A stretch of DNA of 32,318 nt from the NCBI GenBank assembly GCA_021736205.1, contig JAIPGF010000016.1:1-32318 (forward strand), written 5' to 3'. This stretch comes from Candidatus Izemoplasma sp. (GTDB lineage Bacteria > Bacillota_I > Bacilli_A > Izemoplasmatales > Izemoplasmataceae). Below the pieces are notes generated by a model, which worked only from the letters and a program-made list of their open reading frames with translations, searched no databases and had not been told where the DNA came from. Both the position numbers and the translations under genes were made by a program. Below, one piece after another: positions 14,939-22,349 of the stretch (its first letter is position 1; each line of letters starts with the position of its first letter).

Positions 14939-16144
14939 ATGTTATTAACACTTGCTTTAATTTTTAGTATTGGACTCCTTATGGGAGAAATTTTATCAAA
15001 AATTAAAATCCCCAGATTCATTGGAATGATTATTACTGGAATCATTCTTGGACCATATGTATTAAATTTAATAGATAGTAGTATTTTAGACATAAGTCAT
15101 GATTTAAGAGAAATTGCTTTAGTTGTTATTTTATTAAGGGCAGGATTATCACTTGATTTAGAAGACTTAAAAAAAATTGGAAAACCAGCCTTATTAATGA
15201 GCTTTATTCCAGCGACTATCGAAATTATTATAATCACTATATTAGCACCAATCTTTTTTTCAATATCCTATATTGAGGCTGCTATATTAGGGAGCGTCTT
15301 AGCTGCAGTTTCTCCTGCGGTTGTTGTTCCTAAAATGATTAAATTAATGGAAGAAGGGTATGGTTCAATTAAAAAAATACCACAACTCGTTATGGCAAGT
15401 GCCAGTGTGGATGATATTTATGTTATTGTATTATTTTCGAGTTTCCTAGAAATGTATCAAACCAATACTGTTGATTTTTCAGCATTTATAATTGTACCTG
15501 TTTCGATTATTTTAGGTGTCCTTCTAGGAGCAATAATAGGATTATTTTTAAGTAAGTTTTTTCAAGTATTTAGAGTTAGAGATACAATAAAAGTATTAAT
15601 TATTCTTGCTGCTTCATTTTTTATTTTAAGTTTTGAGTCAATGATTAACAACATCTTACCAGTATCTGGCTTGTTAGCAATTATGGTTTTAGGTATCTCA
15701 TTCTTAAACTATTCAGAACTTAGAGCATTGAGACTACGCCAAAAATTTTCAAAACTTTGGGTTTTTGCGGAACTAGTTTTATTTGTTTTAGTTGGAGCAG
15801 CCGTTAATATTCATGTAGCTGCATCAGTTGGAATGTTTGCGTTAGTTTTAATAATCATTGAGATTATTTCTAGGATTTTTTCTGTTCATCTGTGCCTAAT
15901 AAAATCGGAATTAAATAACAAAGAGCGTACTTTTGCAGGAATAGCTTATACACCTAAAGCAACTGTTCAAGCTGCTATTGGTGCAATACCACTTACTGTT
16001 GGTGTCGCTTCTGGAGAACTTATCTTAGCTTTAGCAGTTTTAGCAATAATGGTTACAGCACCTCTAGGTGCTATTTCAATGAATTTGACATATAAAAAAC
16101 TACTCGTTAAATCACCTCAAGAAAAAAAGAGCTTTCGCTCTTAG
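14939..16144 (+). CDS. Cation/proton antiporter (CPA family, Na+/H+ exchanger-like)
   Basis: This 401-residue membrane protein of about twelve helices is predicted to exchange Na+ or K+ for protons. The paired acidic residues D158-D159 in MASASVDDIYV match the ion-site Asp of CPA antiporters. The early stretches IPRFIGMIITGIILGPYVL and LREIALVVILLRAGLSLDL are typical of the Na_H_Exchanger family. There is no C-terminal TrkA-N or USP domain, so it is a minimal version. GAGGTG precedes the ATG, and the hydrolase lies 12 bp upstream. Its stop overlaps the convergent SDR stop by 3-4 bp, and the terminator of the SDR gene is written inside its last codons. The ion is not readable. Confidence 0.85.
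   Translation: MLLTLALIFSIGLLMGEILSKIKIPRFIGMIITGIILGPYVLNLIDSSILDISHDLREIALVVILLRAGLSLDLEDLKKIGKPALLMSFIPATIEIIIITILAPIFFSISYIEAAILGSVLAAVSPAVVVPKMIKLMEEGYGSIKKIPQLVMASASVDDIYVIVLFSSFLEMYQTNTVDFSAFIIVPVSIILGVLLGAIIGLFLSKFFQVFRVRDTIKVLIILAASFFILSFESMINNILPVSGLLAIMVLGISFLNYSELRALRLRQKFSKLWVFAELVLFVLVGAAVNIHVAASVGMFALVLIIIEIISRIFSVHLCLIKSELNNKERTFAGIAYTPKATVQAAIGAIPLTVGVASGELILALAVLAIMVTAPLGAISMNLTYKKLLVKSPQEKKSFRS
16121..16142 (-). terminator. Terminator of the SDR gene, inside the antiporter's last codons
   Basis: On the minus strand AAGAGC-GAAA-GCTCTT forms a 6-bp stem with a GNRA-type loop, followed by a run of seven T. It lies within the coding 3' end of the convergent antiporter gene. 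Confidence 0.6.
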
Positions 16145-17049
16145 TTTATTTCAAATGTGACACCCGTAAGTTTTTCACTTAATGCCCATAATTTCTTTGC
16201 ACTAGTTTCATCTAGTGCTTTTTTTCTTGGGGTAACTTCCACTGGATCACCTTTTAATTCCATAAATCCACTGGGTCCATAATAATCTCCGCCTTCGGCA
16301 TTTTCGTCTAATGCAGCGCGGATACCTGGTAAAGCACCCTGAGAAGCATCTTGTGAAAAAATACTAGTGAATATATCAACAATCCATCTAACACCAATGT
16401 GTCTGCCTAAATTGGTTTTAGAAACACCCGGATGAGCAGCTAATACTTTTATGTCTAAATCAGTATCCTTCAACCGACGATCTAACTCATAGGTGAATAA
16501 TAAATTAGATAGTTTAGATCGACTATAACTTTTTATTTTATTGTAACCACCATTTTCAAATAAATAATTATCAAAATTAATCTTTCCACCTTTATGAGCA
16601 ATACTACTAATATTGACAATTCTAGCGTCAGGAGTTTGTTTTAACATGTCAAACAATTTAGCAGTTAAGACAAAATGACCTAAATGATTAACACCATTTT
16701 GTAATTCAAAGCCATCATCAGTTTTACCATAAGGAACAGTCATAATACCAGCATTATTTAATAAAACATCTAAAGAATCGTATTTTTCTTTAAACGTCTT
16801 AGCAAACAGATTGATTTTATTCATATTTGCAAGATCTAATTCTAAAAACTCAATCTGTGCACCTGGATAGTCTTCTTTAATGGTTGTAATAGCATCGGTT
16901 GCTTTTTGTTCATTCCTACTCGCCATTATGACATTAGCCCCTTTGCTTACAAAGTGTCTACAAGACTCATATCCGAGACCAGAATTCCCCCCAGTAACAA
17001 TGATGTTTTTTTCTTCTAAAGATTCTATATTGCTAAATTTCCACTTCAA
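16141..17049 (-). CDS. Short-chain dehydrogenase/reductase (retinol-dehydrogenase-like)
   Basis: This 302-residue Rossmann oxidoreductase has the cofactor loop TGGNSGLG (19-26) and NNAGIM after strand four. The catalytic Ser lies in VNISSIAH, and the Tyr/Lys pair in YSRSK, the classical YxxxK. An Arg after strand two (ASRNEQ) favours NADP. The extended C-terminal half (HPGVSKTNLG, YYGPSGFMELKG) is that of the retinol-dehydrogenase/protochlorophyllide-reductase-like branch. The start is set at TTG 17049, 8 nt after AAGGAG. A GTG at 17058 overlaps that site and so is unlikely. A TATAAT (minus strand, near 17076-17071) serves as -10. The substrate is unknown. Confidence 0.85.
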   Translation of the reverse strand: MKWKFSNIESLEEKNIIVTGGNSGLGYESCRHFVSKGANVIMASRNEQKATDAITTIKEDYPGAQIEFLELDLANMNKINLFAKTFKEKYDSLDVLLNNAGIMTVPYGKTDDGFELQNGVNHLGHFVLTAKLFDMLKQTPDARIVNISSIAHKGGKINFDNYLFENGGYNKIKSYSRSKLSNLLFTYELDRRLKDTDLDIKVLAAHPGVSKTNLGRHIGVRWIVDIFTSIFSQDASQGALPGIRAALDENAEGGDYYGPSGFMELKGDPVEVTPRKKALDETSAKKLWALSEKLTGVTFEIN

Positions 17050-17070
17050 AATAATCACTCCTTATTTGAC

Positions 17071-17076
17071 ATTATA
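17071..17076 (-). promoter_or_regulatory. -10 box of the SDR gene
   Basis: TATAAT, preceded by TG, lies on the minus strand 20-odd bases before the TTG start. No clear -35 is seen. The divergent PFK gene has only weak promoter-like sequence in the 190-bp gap. Confidence 0.4.
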
Positions 17077-17236
17077 CATAAAATATATTTATAAGTCTTA
17101 TAAAATACTATTATTGTTAGTATACGATAAAACAAAAAAGAATATATCTAAAAACAGTTGGGATAATAAATACTATTTCTATTTATTGTTAAAATATGAT
17201 ATTATGATAAAGAAGATGTCAAAAGGAGACGATACA

Positions 17237-18460
17237 ATGGCAAAGAAAAAAGGTAATTTGTTATACGGTCAATCTGGTGGACCAACAAGCGTTATAAACG
17301 CGACTGCTTATGGTGTAATTAGTGAAGCTTTAAAGTCTGATAAAATAGGTGAAGTATATACGATGAGTCATGGTATAAAAGGTGCATTAGAAGAAGAATT
17401 TTATACGATGTCCAAGCAAGATGAAAAACAGATTGAATTATTAAAGCACTCTCCTGGTTCAGCATTTGGAACAGTCCGTTACAAAATGGCTGATTTTAAA
17501 GAAGATGAAACAGACTATGTGCGATTGCTTTATATCTTCCAAAAATATAATATTAGATATTTACTTTTTAACGGTGGAAATGACTCAATGGATACCTGTT
17601 ATAAAATAGCCCAATATATGTCACATGTAGGCTACGATATTCAAGTTATTGGTGTCCCCAAAACAATTGATAATGATTTACCACATACTGATCATACGCC
17701 TGGTTATGGTTCGGCTGCCAAATATATTGCTAATACTATGCAAGAAGTTGCTTATGATATGGTTGCCTATCCAAAAGGAAAAGTAACCGTTGTAGAGATT
17801 ATGGGAAGACATGCTGGTTGGTTAACTGCTGCAGCTAGTTTAGCCTCGCTAACAGGATATGGTGCTGACTTAATTTACCTTCCTGAAGTGCCTTTTTCAA
17901 TTGAAAAATTTAAAAAAGATGTTAGACGAGTCTACGGTGAAAAACAACAATGCCTAGTTGCCGTAAGTGAAGGATTAGTCAATGAAGAAGGTATTTTAGT
18001 TGGTAGTAGTAGTGGGCTTAAAGATGCCTTTGGTCATTTTCAACTTGGTGGTGTTAGTACAAAACTCTCACAAATTCTTAATAGTGAAATGCGTATTAAA
18101 TCTCGTACAATTGAACTTGGAACAACACAACGTGCTGCATCACATCTCCATTCTAGAAGTGATGTAGAAGAAGCTATTACTGTTGGAAAACAAGCTGTAA
18201 AATATGCGTTAAAAGGAGAACATTCAATCATGATTACTATTAATAGAGAATCTAGTAATCCTTACAAAGTGTCTTTTGGAAAACATAAACTTTCTGATAT
18301 CGCAAATGTTGAACGTAAAATTCCAAAATCAATGATTAACGAAGATGGAAATGGTGTAACTAAAGAGTTTATAGATTACGCACTTCCACTAATTAACGGG
18401 GAGAACCCTCCACCGTTTATTAACGGTATGCAAGAATTTGCAAAGTTTAAAATGGAATAA
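17237..18460 (+). CDS. pfp: Pyrophosphate-dependent 6-phosphofructokinase
   Basis: This enzyme of 407 residues phosphorylates fructose 6-phosphate and is predicted to use PPi in place of ATP, reversibly. The two discriminating positions both point to PPi: GGND with D116 (ATP enzymes have GGDG) and PKTIDND with K142 (ATP enzymes have PGTIDND). The N-terminal YGQSGGPTSVINA, the sugar-phosphate site MGRHAGW (189-195) and the long C-terminal region fit the roughly 400-residue clade. The ATG at 17237 follows AAAAGGAGA; the open frame extends upstream, but without a plausible site. It is a single gene ended by a two-way terminator. PPi use is inferred from these residues and from known Acholeplasma-type glycolysis. 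Confidence 0.87.
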   Translation: MAKKKGNLLYGQSGGPTSVINATAYGVISEALKSDKIGEVYTMSHGIKGALEEEFYTMSKQDEKQIELLKHSPGSAFGTVRYKMADFKEDETDYVRLLYIFQKYNIRYLLFNGGNDSMDTCYKIAQYMSHVGYDIQVIGVPKTIDNDLPHTDHTPGYGSAAKYIANTMQEVAYDMVAYPKGKVTVVEIMGRHAGWLTAAASLASLTGYGADLIYLPEVPFSIEKFKKDVRRVYGEKQQCLVAVSEGLVNEEGILVGSSSGLKDAFGHFQLGGVSTKLSQILNSEMRIKSRTIELGTTQRAASHLHSRSDVEEAITVGKQAVKYALKGEHSIMITINRESSNPYKVSFGKHKLSDIANVERKIPKSMINEDGNGVTKEFIDYALPLINGENPPPFINGMQEFAKFKME

Positions 18461-18465
18461 CATAA

Positions 18466-18496
18466 AAAAACCCAAGAAAAACTTGGGTTTTATTTT
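18466..18496. terminator. Two-way terminator between pfp and the GNAT gene
   Basis: A 9-bp stem AAACCCAAG/CTTGGGTTT (18468-18476 with 18482-18490) has an A5 loop, with A- and T-rich flanks on both sides. It overlaps the last codon of the convergent GNAT gene. Confidence 0.8.
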
Positions 18497-18762
18497 GTTA
18501 AAATATCGTTATATTTATCACTTCTGGTTAACTTTGCTACAGCGTATGAACAAGTTGGAATCACTTTTAAATTGTCTTTTCGTGCCATTTTAATTATTTT
18601 ATTTAATAACTTGCTAGCCATCCCTTGACCACGTAAACTCGGGTCAACAAACGTATGATTTACATTAATCACATCATCCTCTTGAAAAATATAAGTAATT
18701 TCTCCTAATTCTTGATTACCATCTGTAATGTAAAAACGATTAGTTCCTTTTTTAATTTCCAT
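18490..18762 (-). CDS. Small GNAT N-acetyltransferase (YjdJ/GCN5-related, PF14542 type)
   Basis: This 90-residue protein is a minimal GNAT fold of the COG2388 group. The acetyl-CoA loop is visible as RGQGMASKLLNKII (residues 44-57, R/Q-x-x-G-x-G/A type), after NVNHTFVDPSLRG. The Cys in VIPTCSYA near residue 72 is characteristic of this small family and may act in catalysis. The length (about 90) is normal for it. No target is known. The start codon has AGGAGG upstream on the minus strand. It is divergent from the DUF554 gene, with an inverted repeat at 18803-18823 between them. Confidence 0.83.
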   Translation of the reverse strand: MEIKKGTNRFYITDGNQELGEITYIFQEDDVINVNHTFVDPSLRGQGMASKLLNKIIKMARKDNLKVIPTCSYAVAKLTRSDKYNDILTK

Positions 18763-18802
18763 GATTACCTCCTAATTGTATTATAAATGAATTTAAACAT
18801 TA

Positions 18803-18823
18803 ATTAAAACAAAACGTTTTAAT
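18803..18823. repeat. Inverted repeat in the GNAT/DUF554 divergent promoter region
   Basis: ATTAAAAC-AAAAC-GTTTTAAT is a perfect 8-bp inverted repeat with a 5-bp spacer. It sits between two divergent genes, just upstream of the DUF554 -10 box. An operator is possible; AT-rich chance pairing is also possible. Confidence 0.3.
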
Positions 18824-18839
18824 AATATGACTATTTCTG

Positions 18840-18845
18840 TATAAT
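18840..18845 (+). promoter_or_regulatory. -10 box of the DUF554 gene
   Basis: TG followed by TATAAT lies about 30 nt before the ATG at 18877. No strong -35 box is present. Confidence 0.4.
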
Positions 18846-18876
18846 AAAAAGTAGAATTGAAAAGAGAGTGATATGC

Positions 18877-19563
18877 ATGTTTGGCGTAATAGTAAATGGA
18901 ATAGCAATTATACTTGGTGGTGTTATCGGACTTTTTTTAAACAAAGGGCTACCTGAAAAAGTTAAGCGGGTTATTATGCAAGCAATCGGACTGAGTGTTT
19001 TATTAATTGGATTTTCTAGTGCAATACTTACCAATCAATTGTTATTATTAGTGATGAGTTTAGTGTTTGGTGGCATTATTGGTGTATTGATTGGGATTGA
19101 AGATAAATTAAATGCTTTGGGTAAAAAAATTGAGAGTCAATTTAAAGAGGGAAATAACTTTGCCCAAGGGTTTGTTATGGCCACACTTGTTTATTGTATA
19201 GGTGCAATGGCAATTGTTGGTAGTTTAGAAGCAGGCTTTGGTGATAATACAACTTTATATGTTAAATCTATATTAGATGGTGTAACAGCTATTATTTTCA
19301 CTGCAACATTGGGATATGGTGTTATCTTTTCTAGTGTTGTTGTTGTAATTTACCAAGGGTCAATTGTCTTATTAGGATCTTATTTAGCACCATTTTTAAC
19401 AACAGAAATTATCACAGAAATTAGTGCTGTAGGAGGCTTACTAATTGTTGGGATAGGAATAAATATTTTAGAAATCAAACAAATACATGTGGGAGATTTA
19501 TTACCAGCAGTTTTTATTCCACCACTGTGGTTTTTGATAGTAGACTTATTACAGTATATTTGA
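18877..19563 (+). CDS. DUF554 (YqgA/YdfK-type) membrane protein
   Basis: This 228-residue integral membrane protein has about six to seven hydrophobic helices. It opens FGVIVNGIAIILGGVIGLFLNKGLPE, the usual N-terminus of the DUF554 family. Inside it carries GGIIGVLIGIEDKLNALG, then GFVMATLVYCIGAMAIVGSLEAG, a highly conserved family stretch, and later YVKSILDGVTAIIF. The function of the family is unknown; a transport role is often suggested. The ATG at 18877 is preferred over a GTG at 18868 for its purine-rich GAGAG site. The gene ends in TGA, evidence for a normal stop code. It is followed by a strong terminator. Confidence 0.86.
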   Translation: MFGVIVNGIAIILGGVIGLFLNKGLPEKVKRVIMQAIGLSVLLIGFSSAILTNQLLLLVMSLVFGGIIGVLIGIEDKLNALGKKIESQFKEGNNFAQGFVMATLVYCIGAMAIVGSLEAGFGDNTTLYVKSILDGVTAIIFTATLGYGVIFSSVVVVIYQGSIVLLGSYLAPFLTTEIITEISAVGGLLIVGIGINILEIKQIHVGDLLPAVFIPPLWFLIVDLLQYI

Positions 19564-19568
19564 CTTTT

Positions 19569-19603
19569 AGAAAATAGAGTAATCTATTTTCTTCTTTTTT
19601 TTT
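19569..19603 (+). terminator. Terminator after the DUF554 gene
   Basis: Stem AGAAAATAGA/TCTATTTTCT (19569-19578 with 19583-19592), loop GTAA, followed by a long T-tract. Confidence 0.85.
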
Positions 19604-19613
19604 AGTTTGTCTC

Positions 19614-19622
19614 TGATATAAT
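19614..19622 (+). promoter_or_regulatory. Extended -10 promoter of the Nudix-acyltransferase operon
   Basis: TGA-TATAAT (TG at 19614-19615, TATAAT at 19617-19622) lies 17 nt before ATG 19640, leaving a very short leader that contains GTGAG. It should drive the four overlapping or adjacent genes to about 22054. Confidence 0.5.
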
Positions 19623-19639
19623 ATGACTAGGTGAGATAA

Positions 19640-20200
19640 ATGAAACTAATAGAAAAAACAATTAATTCAGTCAAAAAATACACATGTTTTTTTATGGAAT
19701 TATTTGAAGATGACGTACTGCTACCAAACAACAAACAAACAAAACGCATCTATATTAAACACGGTGGTGCAGCTGCAGTACTCCCTATAACAAAAACCGG
19801 TGATATAATCTTAGTTGAACAGTACCGTTATCCTATAAAGCAAGTATCTTTAGAAATACCAGCTGGAAAAAAGGATACAAAAGAAGAACAAGGGATTGAT
19901 TGTGTGAAAAGAGAATTAGAAGAAGAAACGGGATATCAAAGCAGTGCTTTTTCTTTTCTTCTTAAAACACATACATGTGTTGGGTATTCTAATGAATTGA
20001 TTGAACTTTATATGGCGGAAGACTGTTATGAAGTACAAACGCCAATACAAGCTGATGATGATGAATTTATCAATGTTCGAAAATTTACAAAAGAGGAAGT
20101 AAAAACATTACTTAAAGATAATAGTATTACCGATAGTAAAACAATTATCGCATTACAGTATTATTTAAATCAGAAGAAGTGGATAAAATGGGATATATAA
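19640..20200 (+). CDS. nudF: Nudix hydrolase, ADP-ribose pyrophosphatase-like (NudF)
   Basis: This 186-residue Nudix enzyme most resembles ADP-ribose pyrophosphatases, which split ADP-ribose to AMP and ribose 5-phosphate. It has the NudF-type run VEQYRYPIKQVSLEIPAGK, where the Glu before PAG is typical, then the Nudix box with RELEEETGY. The spacing from the box Gly to REL is one residue longer than the consensus. The C-terminal VGYSNELIELY stretch is also that of NudF, and downstream DDDEFINV fits its catalytic loop. It overlaps the next gene by 13 bp. The family is clear; the substrate is inference. Confidence 0.85.
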   Translation: MKLIEKTINSVKKYTCFFMELFEDDVLLPNNKQTKRIYIKHGGAAAVLPITKTGDIILVEQYRYPIKQVSLEIPAGKKDTKEEQGIDCVKRELEEETGYQSSAFSFLLKTHTCVGYSNELIELYMAEDCYEVQTPIQADDDEFINVRKFTKEEVKTLLKDNSITDSKTIIALQYYLNQKKWIKWDI

Positions 20201-20649
20201 AATACATAAGATCTTTGGTTAAGCAGAAAAAAATTATCATGAATGCTGCTGCAGTTATTATTATCAATAAAGAAAACGAAATTCTTTTACAACATCGTAC
20301 AGATGATAACTTCTGGGGATTACCTGGAGGTATTATGGAATTAGAAGAAACCTACAGAGAAACAGCCCTTAGAGAAGTGAAAGAAGAGACAGGATATAAC
20401 ATTAAAATAATTACTGAATTAGGCCCTTATTACAATGTAGACAAATGTTGGCCAAACGGTGACGAAGCACATGTAATTTGTTATATGTATGTGGCTAAAA
20501 TTAGTGGTGGTAAACAAGATTTAACATCTCCAGAGACAAAAAATCTAAGGTTTTTCTCTTATGACAATCTACCATCCATCAATGCAAAAGACCACTTAGA
20601 AGCAATTCATGATTATTTTAGAAAGGACATATATGAAAAAACGACGTAA
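20188..20649 (+). CDS. Nudix hydrolase (NUDIX-superfamily, MutT-like)
   Basis: This is a second, unrelated Nudix hydrolase of 153 residues. The box GGIMELEETYRETALREVKEETGY fits G-x5-E-x7-RE-U-x-EE-x-GU exactly. The segment FWGLPGG just before it and RTDDNFW are typical of MutT/NUDT-like members with an N-terminal helical extension. The start is at ATG 20188, overlapping the end of nudF; GAAGAAG is only a weak ribosome-binding site, so coupled translation is likely. Its own 3' end overlaps the acyltransferase gene by 17 bp. Possible substrates range from nucleotide triphosphates to sugar nucleotides and cannot be told apart here. Confidence 0.82.
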   Translation: MGYIKYIRSLVKQKKIIMNAAAVIIINKENEILLQHRTDDNFWGLPGGIMELEETYRETALREVKEETGYNIKIITELGPYYNVDKCWPNGDEAHVICYMYVAKISGGKQDLTSPETKNLRFFSYDNLPSINAKDHLEAIHDYFRKDIYEKTT

Positions 20650-21781
20650 AGACATAATTCAAGATATCCTTTTAAAGTTAATAATCCCTTTTGTTCATAT
20701 TTGGATGTTATTTGATGTCAAAACTAAAAAGATATATAAAAAACCCTTTACAAAATATAGAAAGAAACCTTACGTGTTGCTAGCAAACCACTCCTTTTTA
20801 TTTGATGTCATACACGTGCCACTCGGGTTAAAAAAACTACCATTTATCATTGCCTCACATAATCTGTATTCGCAACAACCAACAAAGTTTTTACTTAAAT
20901 ATATTGCACACACGATCCCTAAAACAAAAGGAAAAGGTGATATAAGAGCTGCCAAAGAATTAATAGGCGCTGTGAAAAGAGGGTATCCAATAGTGATTTT
21001 TCCTGAGGGTGATACCACATATACTGGAGAAACAAGATACATTGAAGAATCAACTTACAAATTAATAAAAAAACTAAAGATTGATGTCGTTGCTTGTAAT
21101 GTCAAGGGCGGGTATTTATCTCGACCTAGATGGGCTAAAACGAAAAGACGCAATAAAAAAGCGAAATTAACGTATGAAATAATTATGACTAAAGAAGAAT
21201 TAAAGGATTTATCATTAGAAGAAATTAGTTCAAAAGTCAAACGAGGGCTTTATAATAATGACTATGACTATCAACGAGATGTTATGATTCCACATCCTTC
21301 CAAAGATATCACAAACGGATTGACAGATTTGTTATACATATGTCCTCATTGTAATGGTGTAAATACCTTAGAGACAAACAAAGAAAAAATTAGGTGTACT
21401 AAATGTGATAAAGAGGGGCATATGGATGAATATGGGTTCATTCATGGATTTAAGTTTGATAACTTAGTTGATTGGGATGCTTATCAAATTGCGCATGATA
21501 ATCTGCTTGAAGGTCAGGTTGTAAAAAGCTGTGGAAAAATGCTTTTAGCTGATAATAAGACACAAAAACGCCAAAAACTTGGATATGTCCAAGTTGAATT
21601 AGATGATACAACATTAAAGATTAAAGGAGAGTATAATAAAAGTTTTAACGTAACTGAAATTAACAATCCAGTTATCACCTTACGTAGAAATTTTAATTTT
21701 TATTATAACGATCAACATTATTTTATAAAACTGGATGAAAACACACATGCCGTATTACGAAAACTTCAATCAAAATATTAA
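20633..21781 (+). CDS. PlsC-like 1-acylglycerol-3-phosphate acyltransferase with a C-terminal zinc ribbon
   Basis: This 382-residue protein joins an acyltransferase to a zinc ribbon. The PlsC motifs are NHSFLFD (H53 with D58, the HxxxxD catalytic pair), then FPEGD at 123-127, the usual glycerophosphate-binding FPEG. A hydrophobic helix near residues 14-28 may anchor it. The second part has CPHC (237-240) and CTKC (255-258), a four-Cys zinc ribbon, then about 120 residues of uncertain fold. It would make phosphatidic acid from lysophosphatidic acid. The ATG at 20633 follows GAAAGGA; an earlier in-frame ATG lies inside the Nudix gene. It overlaps the Nudix gene and lies 9 bp before a PQ-loop gene. 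Confidence 0.78.
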   Translation: MKKRRKDIIQDILLKLIIPFVHIWMLFDVKTKKIYKKPFTKYRKKPYVLLANHSFLFDVIHVPLGLKKLPFIIASHNLYSQQPTKFLLKYIAHTIPKTKGKGDIRAAKELIGAVKRGYPIVIFPEGDTTYTGETRYIEESTYKLIKKLKIDVVACNVKGGYLSRPRWAKTKRRNKKAKLTYEIIMTKEELKDLSLEEISSKVKRGLYNNDYDYQRDVMIPHPSKDITNGLTDLLYICPHCNGVNTLETNKEKIRCTKCDKEGHMDEYGFIHGFKFDNLVDWDAYQIAHDNLLEGQVVKSCGKMLLADNKTQKRQKLGYVQVELDDTTLKIKGEYNKSFNVTEINNPVITLRRNFNFYYNDQHYFIKLDENTHAVLRKLQSKY

Positions 21782-21790
21782 GGAGTTATA

Positions 21791-22054
21791 ATGAGTATTT
21801 TTGAAATGTTTATGTTATTTTGTTTTGGTGCAGCTTGGCCAGCATCTATTTATCGCAGTTATGTCTCTAAAAGTATTGAAGGTAAAAGTCTACTTTTTAT
21901 GATAGTAATTGCTACTGGTTATGTTTTTGGAATCATTCATAAAGTTGTTTTTAGTTTAGACTTTGTTATTATTCTCTATATTTTAAACTTACTAATGGTT
22001 TTAACAGATATATCGTTATACTATAGAAATTTCAAATTACACAATAAATTTTAA
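21791..22054 (+). CDS. PQ-loop / SemiSWEET-like small membrane protein
   Basis: This 87-residue protein of three predicted helices (about residues 2-15, 33-52 and 56-75) matches one PQ-loop repeat. The motif WPASIYRSYVSKSIEGKSLLF (residues 16-36, PxSIYR...S-x-EGKS) is close to the repeat consensus of SemiSWEET and small Firmicutes PQ-loop proteins. Such proteins work as dimers and may carry sugars, but this subgroup is uncharacterised. AAGGAG lies before the ATG, 9 bp after the acyltransferase gene. Probably in the same operon. Confidence 0.75.
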   Translation: MSIFEMFMLFCFGAAWPASIYRSYVSKSIEGKSLLFMIVIATGYVFGIIHKVVFSLDFVIILYILNLLMVLTDISLYYRNFKLHNKF

Positions 22055-22081
22055 GCTTTTAAACTTATTTTAATATTAATA

Positions 22082-22090
22082 TGTTATAAT
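22082..22090 (+). promoter_or_regulatory. Extended -10 box of the CDGSH gene
   Basis: TG-T-TATAAT (TATAAT 22085-22090) lies about 20 nt before the start of the CDGSH gene and just before its AAAGGAGGAG site. No good -35 is seen. Confidence 0.45.
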
Positions 22091-22109
22091 TGATTAAAGG
22101 AGGAGATTT

Positions 22110-22349
22110 ATTATTAAAGGAAAAATAGCAATTAAACACCCTGCATTAGTGGAACTAGAAGAAGGAAAGACGTATTATTGGTGTCAATGTGGTGAAAGTA
22201 ATAGCCAACCATTTTGTGATGGATCACACAAAAGCACTGAATTTCAGCCCGTACCATTTACGGTTGAGAAAAAAGGTAAAAAAGCATTGTGCCAATGTAA
22301 ACAGACAGATAATAAACCTTATTGTGATGGAACACACACAAAATTATAA
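22110..22349 (+). CDS. CDGSH iron-sulfur protein with two CDGSH motifs
   Basis: This small protein of about 79 residues carries two CxC-x6-PxCDG[S/T]H units: CQCGESNSQPFCDGSH and CQCKQTDNKPYCDGTH. These are ligand sets for two 2Fe-2S clusters with three-Cys, one-His coordination, as in MiNT/CISD3-like proteins. It probably acts in redox or iron-sulfur metabolism. No ATG lies in frame after the very strong AAAGGAGGAG (22096-22105). The open frame begins with ATT at 22110 or 22113, at ideal spacing, and reads IIKGKIAIKHPALVELEEGK, as family members do. A GTG at 22149 is too far from that site. Thus the start is either a rare AUU or a miscalled ATG. A terminator hairpin lies after the stop. Confidence 0.85.
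   Translation: MIKGKIAIKHPALVELEEGKTYYWCQCGESNSQPFCDGSHKSTEFQPVPFTVEKKGKKALCQCKQTDNKPYCDGTHTKL

Noticed and set aside
16880-17236. Long N-terminal extension of the phosphofructokinase
   Set aside because: The open frame runs through the antisense SDR gene and non-coding sequence. ATG 17237 has AAAAGGAGA and matches the usual N-terminus.
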